DNA of 64,000 nt from Clostridiales bacterium (GTDB lineage Bacteria > Bacillota > Clostridia > Oscillospirales > Oscillospiraceae). A program made the translations under genes and the position numbers. Numbering within the stretch: the stretch's first letter is position 1; each line of letters starts with the position of its first letter. Below the pieces are notes generated by a model, which made no database searches, was not told where the DNA came from, and was given only the letters and a program-made list of their open reading frames with translations. The DNA is taken from positions 2,015,001 through 2,079,000 of the forward strand of contig CP107216.1 in the NCBI GenBank assembly GCA_025757645.1. The letters run 5' to 3'. Shown here in pieces: positions 24,654-33,504 of this stretch.

Positions 24654-25115
24654 TTACGGTTTCGGCATCAGGTAGAACACGATGTGCACATCGGCGCAAT
24701 GCACGCCGTCGGCGTCCATAACGGGCACATCGAGCGGGTACTGCCCCTTGCCGTGCTCTTCGACATAGGCAATGCGCTCTTTGGCTTCTTCCTCCGTCAT
24801 GGAGATGTCCACGATCAGGTCGCGCTTGGTCGGCTTGCGGTAATCAATGTTCACGCTCTTGATGATCGGCACATACTTGCCGGCATAGGTGCACTTGATC
24901 AGCGTGGCGCCCGAGGACTCGGCCAGCACGAAATAGCTGCCGGCATAGACGATGTTCACGTGGTTAAGGTGCATGCTGTTGGCAGGCAGACGCACGACCA
25001 CATGGCGCTCCTCAGCGACTTCCGGGATGAGCCCGGCCACGTTCAGGAAGTTGATCTTCCCGTGCTGGAGATTGTATTTCGCCTCTTCAAAAAAGGCTGC
25101 GTTCATTTCCGCCAT
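24654..25115 (-). CDS. Hot-dog fold protein, PaaI/DUF4442-like (possible thioesterase)
   Basis: A 153-residue protein with a hot-dog pattern: AGLIPEVAEERHVVVRLPA, then NHVNIVYAGSYFVLAE, where DUF4442/PaaI-like proteins have N-H-x-G-T-x-H-A-G. The active-site Asp or Glu is not obvious, so it may hydrolyse an acyl-CoA or only bind one. ATG 25115 follows AAGGAG. It lies 27 bases behind NMO-like 2 and before a strong terminator, so the two form an operon. A thioesterase would release free acid and protect the CoA pool. Confidence 0.75.
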   Translation of the reverse strand: MAEMNAAFFEEAKYNLQHGKINFLNVAGLIPEVAEERHVVVRLPANSMHLNHVNIVYAGSYFVLAESSGATLIKCTYAGKYVPIIKSVNIDYRKPTKRDLIVDISMTEEEAKERIAYVEEHGKGQYPLDVPVMDADGVHCADVHIVFYLMPKP

Positions 25116-25142
25116 GTCTGGCTCCTTTCTCTTGCGCAGAGC

Positions 25143-26258
25143 TCAGTCGGCGACATACTTTGCCGCCAGGCCGCGGATGATGGTCTCGGCGTCGCCCATG
25201 ACCTTCTCGACCATGTCCTTGGTCTTGGGCAGATCGGTGATGCGCTGCGCGCACTCGCCGGCGCCGGCCATGGCGTGCTCCACGTCGCCCTTATAGGTCG
25301 CGGCAATACCGTAACGCTCGAAGGTCAGCAGCTCCATCGGGATGCTCGAGAAGTCATCCGGCACACCGACGTAGGAGCCGGGGGCTTCCTTGGCGGTGTT
25401 GTAAGCATGCTGCAGGGACACGTCGCTGCGCAGCCAGCGCGCCGGGCCGACAAAGCCGCGGGCAATGATCGTGCCGCCGTCGGCGCAGTCGACGACCATC
25501 TTCTTCCACAGTTCGCAGAAATCGCTCTCTTCGGTGGCGAGGAAGCGGGTGCCCATCTGCACGCCGTCAGCGCCCATGGCGAAGGCCGCCGCGATCGACT
25601 TGCCGTCGCAGAAGCCGCCGGTGCCGCACACGAGCGTGTTCTCGTCAGAGAACTTCTCGATGATGTCCGGCAGCAGCGTCATGCTGTGCACCGGCTGCCA
25701 CGCCGTGTGCATACCGCCCTCGTGGCCGGAGGCGATGAGCACCTGCACGCCGGCCTTCTTGCAGCGGGCCGCGGTGCGCACACCCGGGAACACGTGCATC
25801 CAGATCATGCCCTGCTCCTTGACGAAGTTTGCCCAGGGCATCGGGTCGCCGGCCGTAGTGACGAGCACGCGGAAGCGGCGCTTCATCTCGGGATCGGCCT
25901 CGCGCAGCTCCTTGATGGCCTGCATGACCTTCATGGCATTGGCCTTGACCTCCGCAGAGACCATGACGTTCGCGCCGAAGATACCGTCGGACTCCTTGGT
26001 CTCTTCAAACACGCGGGTGAACATTTTCTTGAAGATGGTCACATCGTCATCGGTGGTCTCGGCGTGTGCCTGCTTGCAGAAGTCTTCAAAGACGATGGGG
26101 TTGGTCTCGCGGGACGTGGTGGCAAATGTGCTGCACAGGCCGAGACAGCCAGCGTTGGCCGCCGCGATGCACAGGCTGGTGACCGGATACGGACCCATGC
26201 CGGCCTGGATGATGGGGTATTTGAGCCCGACAAGCTCGGTAAGTCTGGTTTTGATCAT
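25143..26258 (-). CDS. Nitronate monooxygenase / FabK-like FMN protein (copy 2, divergent)
   Basis: A 371-residue FMN TIM-barrel protein, about 45 residues longer than the other two copies and clearly more distant. It starts TRLTELVGLKYPIIQAGMG and has IASGHEGGMHTAW in place of the usual GxExGGH motif, then CGTGGFCDG and GVQMGTRFLATEE as FMN-phosphate loops. A long insert (residues ~60-100) is charged. ATG 26258 has AAAGGAG upstream. It is the first gene of the operon with the hot-dog protein. Reductase, oxidase or nitronate activity cannot be told apart from sequence. Confidence 0.85.
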   Translation of the reverse strand: MIKTRLTELVGLKYPIIQAGMGPYPVTSLCIAAANAGCLGLCSTFATTSRETNPIVFEDFCKQAHAETTDDDVTIFKKMFTRVFEETKESDGIFGANVMVSAEVKANAMKVMQAIKELREADPEMKRRFRVLVTTAGDPMPWANFVKEQGMIWMHVFPGVRTAARCKKAGVQVLIASGHEGGMHTAWQPVHSMTLLPDIIEKFSDENTLVCGTGGFCDGKSIAAAFAMGADGVQMGTRFLATEESDFCELWKKMVVDCADGGTIIARGFVGPARWLRSDVSLQHAYNTAKEAPGSYVGVPDDFSSIPMELLTFERYGIAATYKGDVEHAMAGAGECAQRITDLPKTKDMVEKVMGDAETIIRGLAAKYVAD

Positions 26259-26434
26259 GATGTTTTTCTCCTTTCAAACGCTGTGTATGACCGGCAATGT
26301 GCCGGAATGTTACCTTTCTGACTATGACTACTATATCAACTCTGCACACCGCATCCCAGAGCACCGGCTACGAAAGTGACCGCCGATCGCAGCGGCGAAA
26401 TTAGGCACCTTGACCAGCGGCGCATCTGGAAAGT

Positions 26435-26467
26435 GTCCCCCGTGCAGAGAATGTCTGCACAGGGGAC
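26435..26467 (-). terminator. Terminator after the DASS transporter
   Basis: GTCCCCTGTGCAGA pairs with TCTGCACGGGGGAC (one wobble) around a 4-base loop; - strand tail ACACTTTCC. The rest of 26259-26492 holds no gene; GGTAACA near 26312 repeats an element of the CaiB-like 2 promoter. Confidence 0.7.
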
Positions 26468-26492
26468 GGTGGATCTGACGGGGATATTCGGA

Positions 26493-27890
26493 TCAGCAGA
26501 GACCGATCGCCTGCCAGAGCGGGACGCTGGCCAGCATGGCGATGATCGTTATGACCATGTAGGCGTAAGAAGCCTTCTGCGCGCAGGGATAGTCGACGCA
26601 CTTGTCGCCGGTCATCTTGATGAAGCCGACCACGGACGGGTTGCCGTAAGCGGTGTTCCAGTACGTGCCGCACAGCCACTCGACAAAGACGAGGATGAAC
26701 ATGCTCATGCCGTGTGCCTCCATGAGCGGTCCGAAGATGGCGATCATCATCGTGAGCATGCAGGTCTGGGACACGATCACGTAACGCAGGGCAAACGTGA
26801 TGATGCACAGGCAGGGAACGAAGATATACGGGCTGCTCATGATGGGCGCGAAGATGGGGCCGAGCAGGCTGGCCAGCCATGCGCTGACGCCGGTGGTGTT
26901 CATGAACTTGGCGATGCTGAGGATGCCGCCGATGAAGACGACAAGCGTCCACTGGCCTTTGGCGTTGGCCTCCGGCGCCGTCAGCAGGCCGGCGGCGAAG
27001 AACGCCACGTCAGCCGCGATGGCCACGAAGCCGGCGTCCACGCCGTGCAGCTTCTGGGTGATCCAGAGGATAATGGCGATGGCAACGATGATGATGCCCT
27101 GCTTCTCCTTCTTGGAGATGGCGCCGAGCGCCTTGTACTGCTCCTTGAGGAAGGTCACGTCGCCGGCGAGCTTTTCTTTCGGTTTGCAGATGATCGTGCA
27201 GTACAGATAGGTCAGAACGATGAGCACGAGATACCAGACGATCGTGCACTTGAGCCAGGAGCCCCAGGTGAAGGCGAGGCCCTGCATGAAGCCGATCATC
27301 AGCGCAACGAACGCCGAGCCGGACATGAAGGCAATGCCGAGGATGTACGTGCCCATGAAGTTGGCAAACCACAGGCCGCGGGCCGCTTTGCTGTTCGGCT
27401 CCGCGCCGACAGCCTCACAGACCTGGCCGATCAGGGGCGCCATGATGGAGGTCTTGGCATAGGAGCTGGGGATCATCGGGGTGGTGATGATGCCCGCGAG
27501 CATCATGGCCGTGACCTGGCCACGATAGGTGCCGGGGAACTTCGTGAGGACCCACAGCGCCAGGCGCTTCATGAAGCCGCTGTTGTTGATGCCGACCGAC
27601 ATGATGAACACGCCGATGCACAGCCAGACGGTCGTGCCGGAGAACTCGACCGTGACGTCCGCCACCTTGCCGAGTTTGAATACCAGCAGCATGACCATGG
27701 TCGCAAGGGTTGCGACCCAGTCCGGCAGGGCGCCGGAGATCAGGCACGTCAGCAGGAAGCCGAAGCACCCGAGATACTGCCAGCCCTGACGGCTCATCAT
27801 TTCCGTTTCCGGCGGCAGGTAGGCGATCAGCAGCATCAGGACAATACCGCCCAGAATGCCGAAAATCGTCTTTTTCATTTGCTTGCTCAT
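26493..27890 (-). CDS. DASS/SLC13-type anion transporter
   Basis: A 465-residue inner-membrane protein with about 11-12 hydrophobic segments, fitting divalent anion:Na+ symporters or CitT-like exchangers. Two re-entrant SNT-like motifs are suggested by SSYAKTS (near residue 143) and VSQTCMLT (near 378), in matching halves of the protein. Known substrates are di- and tricarboxylates, sulfate and some sulfonates. ATG 27890 with AAGGAGG 10 bases upstream is preferred to GTG 27899, which would sit on the site. It is monocistronic and probably imports the acid used by the cluster, or exchanges it for a product. It takes the place that CaiT (a BCCT betaine carrier) has in carnitine clusters. Confidence 0.85.
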   Translation of the reverse strand: MSKQMKKTIFGILGGIVLMLLIAYLPPETEMMSRQGWQYLGCFGFLLTCLISGALPDWVATLATMVMLLVFKLGKVADVTVEFSGTTVWLCIGVFIMSVGINNSGFMKRLALWVLTKFPGTYRGQVTAMMLAGIITTPMIPSSYAKTSIMAPLIGQVCEAVGAEPNSKAARGLWFANFMGTYILGIAFMSGSAFVALMIGFMQGLAFTWGSWLKCTIVWYLVLIVLTYLYCTIICKPKEKLAGDVTFLKEQYKALGAISKKEKQGIIIVAIAIILWITQKLHGVDAGFVAIAADVAFFAAGLLTAPEANAKGQWTLVVFIGGILSIAKFMNTTGVSAWLASLLGPIFAPIMSSPYIFVPCLCIITFALRYVIVSQTCMLTMMIAIFGPLMEAHGMSMFILVFVEWLCGTYWNTAYGNPSVVGFIKMTGDKCVDYPCAQKASYAYMVITIIAMLASVPLWQAIGLC

Positions 27891-28335
27891 GAGTTTCACT
27901 CCTCCTTAATGAATGGTTCTCAACTTGCGCTTTCGTTAGTTAATTATCTGTCAAGTTGGTTTTAGGTTACACCGAATTCAGCGCTTTTTCACCAACAAAG
28001 ACTACGAAATCCGCAGAGAGAAAAATCATTTTTTTGTACTCCATAACCAAGCGGCCGGAAAACACACATACTGCTGATTTTCAAGTATTAAATTAGGTAT
28101 TCTCTGCACACTTTCCGCCCGAATTGTACAAAAACGGGTGCGCATTGCGCTGGGTTATCCGTTTTTTGCAAGCCGTACGCGCTTTGTACATTTCCTCCAA
28201 AACACGTCGCTGCGCCCGGCCACAACTTTGGTCTGAATACTGTTGAGACCCCCGCCCCGCTTTGATATATTTTTGATTAGCAAGGCGACAGACGCATTTT
28301 TTCAAACCATTAAACATCATTAGGAGGTAGCATAC
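27891..28335. promoter_or_regulatory. Divergent control region between DASS transporter and NMO-like 3
   Basis: 445 AT-rich bases without a gene. The rightward promoter TTGAGA (28243-28248), 17-base spacer, TATATT (28266-28271) precedes NMO-like 3. An inverted pair ACAAAAACGG (28128-28137) / CCGTTTTTTGC (28159-28169) resembles the arms at 21130-21234. The leftward promoter was not resolved; GATAAT at 27948-27943 is a possible -10. Confidence 0.65.
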
Positions 28336-29328
28336 ATGAAAACAAAACTGACTGAAATGTTTGGCATTGAGTACCCGATCGTCCAGAGCGGCATGCAGTG
28401 GCTAGCCGTGCCGCAGCTCGCGGCCGCCGTGTGCAACGCCGGCGGTATCGGCACCATCAACGTCACCTGCTGGCCGACGCTCGACGAGTTTGCCGACGCG
28501 CTCGACGAGATGAACAGCCTGACCAACAAGCCCTACATCGTCAACATCTCCCTCGCCCCGACCCAGCGTCTGGACAACGAGGAGATCCGCAAGACCATCC
28601 GTCTGTGCGGCGAAAAGCACGTTGCCGCTATCGAGACGAGCGCCGAGGATCCGCGCGAATTCATCGCCGACATCAAGTCCGCCGGCATGCGTCATTTCCA
28701 CAAGTGCCCGAACTACAAGGTCTCCATGAGTATGGAGCGCAAGGGACTCGACGGCGTCATCATCGCCGGCTACGAGGTCGGCGGCCATCCGTCGGCTGAC
28801 GGCGTAGGCACATTCGTCATCGCGCGCCGCTGCGCCGCGGACATGAAGATCCCGGTCATCGCCGCCGGCGGCATCGCGGACGGCCACGGCCTCGCGGCTG
28901 CGCTCGCGCTCGGCGCTTCCGGCGTTGCCATGGGCACCCGCTTCGTGTGCGTCGATGAGTGCCCGATCTCCGACAACCACCGCCAGTGGGTCATCAACCA
29001 CACCGAAAAGGACACCGTACTCTGCCAGAAGACCATCGGCAGCATGATGCGCGTGTCCAAGAACAACGCTTCCCTGCTCGCCAACGAGATCGAGAACCGC
29101 GGCCTGCGCACCGGCAAGGGCCCGATGGACATCCTCAAGGAGCAGATGCCCGTCATCACCGGCCAGAAGACCCGCGTGGCCTTCCAGGACGGCAATGTCG
29201 ACAGCGCGATCTTCTGCGCCGGCATGGGTATGGGTCTCGTGCACGATGTCGTGCCGGTCAAGGTTCTGCTCGACCGCATGGTCAAGGAAGCCGAAGAGAC
29301 CATCAACAGCATCAAGGCGTCCTTCTGA
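28336..29328 (+). CDS. Nitronate monooxygenase / FabK-like FMN protein (copy 3)
   Basis: A 330-residue FMN TIM-barrel protein closest to copy 1 (8524-9492): same TKLTEMFGIEYPIVQ start, GYEVGGHPSADGVGT at the conserved His, AAGGIADG and GVAMGTRFVC loops, and a shared C-terminus (GLVHDVVPVKVLLDRMV against GLIHDVLPVQTIIGQMM). ATG 28336 has a perfect AGGAGG. It is monocistronic, divergent from the transporter, and closes the catabolic region. Two related copies at the two ends of the cluster may act on related substrates. Confidence 0.88.
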   Translation: MKTKLTEMFGIEYPIVQSGMQWLAVPQLAAAVCNAGGIGTINVTCWPTLDEFADALDEMNSLTNKPYIVNISLAPTQRLDNEEIRKTIRLCGEKHVAAIETSAEDPREFIADIKSAGMRHFHKCPNYKVSMSMERKGLDGVIIAGYEVGGHPSADGVGTFVIARRCAADMKIPVIAAGGIADGHGLAAALALGASGVAMGTRFVCVDECPISDNHRQWVINHTEKDTVLCQKTIGSMMRVSKNNASLLANEIENRGLRTGKGPMDILKEQMPVITGQKTRVAFQDGNVDSAIFCAGMGMGLVHDVVPVKVLLDRMVKEAEETINSIKASF

Positions 29329-29432
29329 TCGCATAACACGCTCCACACACCATCCTTTCTATACATCCACCCCTATTTTCTTCCCCCCACTCAAGGCGCG
29401 GATGCAGCCGCGTCCGCGCCGCAGCAACAGCG

Positions 29433-29463
29433 AGAGCCGCCCCTTTTCCAGGGGGCGGCTCTT
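29433..29463 (+). terminator. Terminator after NMO-like 3
   Basis: An 11-bp stem (AGAGCCGCCCC at 29433-29443 with 29452-29462) followed by a T/A-rich tail. The rest of 29329-29534 has no recognisable gene. Confidence 0.7.
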
Positions 29464-29534
29464 CTATATATCGTTTAGATATCGTTGTTTCCCCGGACAG
29501 TGTGCGGCGCATACGCCGCGCGCCGGGCAGCAAG

Positions 29535-29564
29535 AAGGCCGCAGCGCATATGCGCTGCGGCCTT
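29535..29564. terminator. Palindromic terminator after ftsH
   Basis: Two 14-base arms (AAGGCCGCAGCGCA and its complement) separated by TA; T4 on the + side (29562-29566) and CTTCTTG on the - side. It lies between convergent NMO-like 3 and ftsH. Confidence 0.75.
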
Positions 29565-29596
29565 TTGATCGTGATCGTGTTTTGCGTGCGGACGGC

Positions 29597-31606
29597 TTAC
29601 AGCTGCTCGCCGGGATCGCTGTTCGGAGCGTCCGCATCCGGTGCGGACGGTGCCTCCGGCTGGGCCGGCGCTTCCGCGTCCGGCTGCGGGGTCTCGGGGG
29701 CCTCGTCCATTCTGCGGATGACCTTCGCCGGCGGCTCAATGGTGTCGTCCGGGTGGACGGGCATCACACCGTGCTCACAGTAGTAGCGGAAGTCATCGCC
29801 CTCGATCGTCTCGTGGATGAGCAGGTACTCCGCGAGGCCGGTCAGCAGGTCGGCGTGCTCGCGCAGCAGCGCCTCGCACTTGGCGTAGGCCTGGTCGAAC
29901 AGGTGCTTGACCTCCTCGTCGATCGTGGCGGCGGTCTCCTCGGAATAGCTCTTCGTGGTGCCGAAATCGCGGCCGATGAAGATGCTGTGGCTCGAATCGT
30001 CGAACGAGATCGGGCCGAGCTTCTCGGACATGCCGTATTTCATGACCATGTCGCGGGCGATGTTCGTCGCCTGCTGGATATCGTTGGACGCGCCGGTGGA
30101 GATATCGTCAAGGAAGAGCTGCTCGGCAATGCGGCCGCCGAGCGCGGAGACGATGCTGTCAAACATCTCGCCGCGGGACGTGAAGTTCTCAGCGTCCTCG
30201 GCCTTGCGATACCAGGTGAAGCCGCCGGCAGCGCCGCGCGGGATGATGGTGATATAGTGCACGGGGTCGGAGTTCTTGAGGAAGAACGACGCGATCGCGT
30301 GGCCGGACTCGTGGTACGCCGTCAGGCGGCGCGCACGCTCGGACACGACGCGGCTCTTCTTCTCCGGGCCCATGACGACCTTCAGGATCGCCTCGTCGAT
30401 ATCCGCCTGCATGATGAAGCGGCGCTTGCTGCGCGTGGCCATGATGGCGGCCTCGTTGAGGAGGTTCTCCAGATCCGCACCGGCAAAGCCGGCCGTGCCG
30501 CGCGCGATGCTCTTGAGATCCACATCGTCGCCCAGCGGCTTGCCGCGGGCGTGGACCTTCAGGATCTCCTCGCGGCCCTTGATATCGGGCAGACCCATAT
30601 ACACGCGCCGGTCAAAGCGGCCGGGGCGCAGCAGCGCGTTATCGAGAATGTCGGCGCGGTTGGTCGCCGCCATGACGATGACGCCCTCGTTATTCGTAAA
30701 GCCGTCCATCTCGACGAGCAGCTGGTTGAGCGTCTGCTCGCGCTCGTCGTGACCGCCGCCGAGACCGCTGCCGCGCTGGCGGCCGACCGCGTCGATCTCG
30801 TCGATGAACACGATGGCCGGGGCGACCTTCTTGGCCTGGTCGAACAGATCGCGCACACGCGATGCACCGACACCGACATAGAGCTCGACAAAGTCCGAGC
30901 CCGAAATGGACAGAAACTGCACGCCTGCCTCGCCCGCGACTGCGCGGGCCATGAGCGTCTTGCCGGTGCCCGGAGGGCCGACGAGCAGCACGCCCTTGGG
31001 GATGCGCGCGCCCATCGCGGTATAGTTCTGCGGGCGCTTGAGGAAGTCCACGATCTCGGACAGCTCCTCTTTTTCCTCTTCCGCGCCGGCGACATCGGCA
31101 AACGTAACCTTCTTGAGGTTGTCCTCGCCGGTGCGCGTGTGCGCCTTGCCGAACTTGCCGACGCCCGGCGCTCCGCCGCCGCCCGCCTTGTTCATGAGCA
31201 GGTACCACACGCCGACGAACAGCACGATCGTGATCAGGTACGGCAGGATGGACATCCACCACGGCGCCGTCCAGCCCTTGACGTAATCATACTCCGTCAG
31301 CACGCCGCTGGCGGTCTGCTGCTCGATCAGATCCCCCAGATCCTCACGGAACCAGGTGGGATTCGACAGCGTCTTTTTGATCGTCGTATTGCCATCGCTG
31401 TCCGGAGAATAGAGATTGAGCGTGAGCTCATCTCCCTCGAGGCAGAACGACTTGACCTGCTCCTGGCGGAACAGTTCCTCGATCTCGGAATAGGTGTATT
31501 CCTTCTGCTCTGCCGGTGTGGTCAGATAGAAGATGACGGCGAGAATGATCACGCCGATCAGCAGGTAGAACCCGATGCCTCTGGCACGGTTCTTATCAGG
31601 TTTCAA
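29597..31606 (-). CDS. ftsH: ATP-dependent zinc metalloprotease FtsH
   Basis: A 669-residue membrane-anchored AAA+ protease for quality control of membrane proteins. TM segments lie at 11-28 and about 115-137; the Walker A GPPGTGKT is at 210-217, Walker B VFIDEID at 266-272, the second region of homology at 315-333, and the zinc site HESGH at 432-436 (Ser instead of the common Ala). The tail (from ~625) is acidic and Pro/Ala-rich. The start is TTG at 31606: the only upstream ATG is immediately followed by TGA, giving a start-stop pair between the AAAGGA site and TTG. It is last in the six-gene operon, 37 bases behind hpt, the usual Bacillota order. Confidence 0.97.
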   Translation of the reverse strand: MKPDKNRARGIGFYLLIGVIILAVIFYLTTPAEQKEYTYSEIEELFRQEQVKSFCLEGDELTLNLYSPDSDGNTTIKKTLSNPTWFREDLGDLIEQQTASGVLTEYDYVKGWTAPWWMSILPYLITIVLFVGVWYLLMNKAGGGGAPGVGKFGKAHTRTGEDNLKKVTFADVAGAEEEKEELSEIVDFLKRPQNYTAMGARIPKGVLLVGPPGTGKTLMARAVAGEAGVQFLSISGSDFVELYVGVGASRVRDLFDQAKKVAPAIVFIDEIDAVGRQRGSGLGGGHDEREQTLNQLLVEMDGFTNNEGVIVMAATNRADILDNALLRPGRFDRRVYMGLPDIKGREEILKVHARGKPLGDDVDLKSIARGTAGFAGADLENLLNEAAIMATRSKRRFIMQADIDEAILKVVMGPEKKSRVVSERARRLTAYHESGHAIASFFLKNSDPVHYITIIPRGAAGGFTWYRKAEDAENFTSRGEMFDSIVSALGGRIAEQLFLDDISTGASNDIQQATNIARDMVMKYGMSEKLGPISFDDSSHSIFIGRDFGTTKSYSEETAATIDEEVKHLFDQAYAKCEALLREHADLLTGLAEYLLIHETIEGDDFRYYCEHGVMPVHPDDTIEPPAKVIRRMDEAPETPQPDAEAPAQPEAPSAPDADAPNSDPGEQL

Positions 31607-31643
31607 ATTAAATCACATCCTTTATGGGATCCGCACCGGGCGC

Positions 31644-32192
31644 TCAGGTGGAGTAGACCTCCGGCTTGAGTACGCCGATATACGGGAGATTGCGGTATTT
31701 TTCTGCGTAATCGAGCCCATAGCCGACGACGAACGCATCCGGCACCTCAAAGCCGGCATAGGCGGCGTGGATCGGCGCCTTGCGGCGGGCGGGCTTATCG
31801 AGCAGGGTGGCAATGGTGATGGAGGCAGGCCGGCGGACGCTGAGATAGTCCTTGAGATAGTGCAGCGTGACACCGCTGTCGAGAATGTCCTCAACGAGGA
31901 TGATGTCACGGCCCTCGATGTCCTGATTCAGATCCTTGTTGATCTTCACGGCGCCGGTGGTCGTGGTCTGGTTGCCGTAGGACGACACAGCCATGAAATC
32001 GACCGAGCACGGGATGGTCACGCTGCGCATCAGGTCGGCCATAAACACAAAGCAGCCCTTGAGCACGCCGACAAACAGCGGCTCGCGGCCGTCGAAATCC
32101 CTGGAAATCTGGGCACCCAGCTCCGCCGTGCGCGCCTGGATCTCCTCGGCGGACAGCAGAACGGACGCAATGTCATCTCTCATATCGCTCAT
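31644..32192 (-). CDS. hpt: Hypoxanthine phosphoribosyltransferase
   Basis: A 182-residue purine salvage enzyme that makes IMP or GMP from hypoxanthine or guanine and PRPP. The PRPP loop ILVEDILDSGVTL is intact, and VGVLKGCFVFMADLMR and VVGYGLDYAEKYRNLPYIGVL are conserved. I start at ATG 32192 because GGGGGAG lies 6 bases upstream; an in-frame ATG at 32207 has no site. The start lies inside the 3' end of tilS (20-base overlap). Confidence 0.94.
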   Translation of the reverse strand: MSDMRDDIASVLLSAEEIQARTAELGAQISRDFDGREPLFVGVLKGCFVFMADLMRSVTIPCSVDFMAVSSYGNQTTTTGAVKINKDLNQDIEGRDIILVEDILDSGVTLHYLKDYLSVRRPASITIATLLDKPARRKAPIHAAYAGFEVPDAFVVGYGLDYAEKYRNLPYIGVLKPEVYST

Positions 32193-33504
32193 AGTATTCT
32201 CCCCCATATGTCTGGATCTGTTCCATTCGGATGCAGATCATGGTTTGCCCCGGCGCCGCTGCGCATTGCTCGGCAACGCCGAAACCGGCGATGGCCGCCG
32301 GCGCATCTGCCGCGCGGATGATCGGCACGCGGTCGCGCTCGGCCTGTGTCAGCCCCCGTTCGGCGAACAGGTCGCTCACGCGCTTCGTGCAGCCGCGCCC
32401 CGCCAGACGGATCCGGTCGCCCGGACGCCGCGGCGTAACAGATAGTTTATCATGGATGATCGCAGATTTAAAGCAAAAAGTGGTGAACGCGCTGTGAATT
32501 TCACGAAACGGTTCCGGCACGCCGACCGTGACGCGCAGCCCCAGCTCCGGGATCTCCGCCGTCTCACCCGGACGCAGAATGTGCGTCCCGAGCGGCGGCA
32601 GCGCCTGCGCGCCGAAAAACAGCCGCCCCTGCTCGCGCGTCACGCGCAGGCCGGGCACATCGGCATAGCCGAGCCCTTCCCCGTCACACAGCCGCTCGAG
32701 CGCCAGCAGATGCCGGCGCGACAGTTCCCGTCCGGCCGCCTGCTGCAGCGCACGCACGCACACCGGGCGCGGCAGCGCCAGCAGCTCTGCGATCGGGATG
32801 CCCTCCGCGGGCATCTGTCCAGCCAGAAAATCCGCAGCCAGCCCACTGAGAAACGCCTCGTCCTCGCGCAGGAGCGCTGCCGTGTCGGCCGCGTGCTGCA
32901 CGAAGGCGGGATTCACGCTCTCGAGCGCCGGCACGGCATGGTGCCGGACGCGGTTGCGGGCATAGGCATCGGCCGCGTTCGTGCTGTCCTCCACGTGCGG
33001 GATGGCATGGGCGGTCAGGTAGGCCTCCGCCTGCGCGCGCGTCGTGTCCAGCATCGGGCGCAGGAGCTTGCCGCGCTGCGGCGGGATGCCGGTCAGGCCG
33101 CGCAGGCCGCAGCCGCGCGCGAGGTTGAGCAGCAGCGTCTCGGCGTTGTCATCCGCCGTGTGCGCCGTGGCGATCCAGTCGTAGCTGTGCGCCTGCGCGC
33201 ATTGCGCCAAGAACGCATAGCGCAGCTCGCGCGCGGCGGCCTCAGTGCCCATGCCGCGCACGGACGCAACATCGCCGCGCCCGGCATAAAACGGCACGCC
33301 CAGTTTCTCGCACTGCGCGCGCACGAACGCCTCGTCGCGGTCGCTCTCCGCGCCGCGCAGCCCGTGGTTGAAGTGCGCACAGCCGACGGCAAAGCCGCGC
33401 TGCGCGCCCAGCGCCGTCATCCGGTGCAGGAGGTACATGGAGTCCACCCCGCCGGACACGGCACACAGCACACGCACGCCGGGCATGATGGCATCAATAG
33501 TCAT
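32173..33504 (-). CDS. tilS: tRNA(Ile)-lysidine synthase
   Basis: A 443-residue enzyme that converts C34 of tRNA-Ile(CAU) to lysidine, so that it reads AUA. The PP-loop motif AVSGGVDS is near residue 15, HFNHGLRG and the ATAHTADDNAETLLLNLARGC-type segment follow, and the C-terminal TilS domains (PRRPGDRIRL) are present. ATG 33504 overlaps the dnaB stop by 11 bases; ATG 33486 (MPGVRVL) is the alternative and neither has a strong site, so coupling to dnaB translation is likely. The frame stays open into dnaB but that part is a shadow. Confidence 0.93.
   Translation of the reverse strand: MTIDAIMPGVRVLCAVSGGVDSMYLLHRMTALGAQRGFAVGCAHFNHGLRGAESDRDEAFVRAQCEKLGVPFYAGRGDVASVRGMGTEAAARELRYAFLAQCAQAHSYDWIATAHTADDNAETLLLNLARGCGLRGLTGIPPQRGKLLRPMLDTTRAQAEAYLTAHAIPHVEDSTNAADAYARNRVRHHAVPALESVNPAFVQHAADTAALLREDEAFLSGLAADFLAGQMPAEGIPIAELLALPRPVCVRALQQAAGRELSRRHLLALERLCDGEGLGYADVPGLRVTREQGRLFFGAQALPPLGTHILRPGETAEIPELGLRVTVGVPEPFREIHSAFTTFCFKSAIIHDKLSVTPRRPGDRIRLAGRGCTKRVSDLFAERGLTQAERDRVPIIRAADAPAAIAGFGVAEQCAAAPGQTMICIRMEQIQTYGGEYYERYER

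Noticed and set aside
3896..29328. Bile-acid 7-dehydroxylation (bai) operon
   Set aside because: BaiB-, BaiF- and BaiCD/H-like families are present, but there is no BaiE-like dehydratase, no BaiA short-chain dehydrogenase and no BaiG-type transporter.
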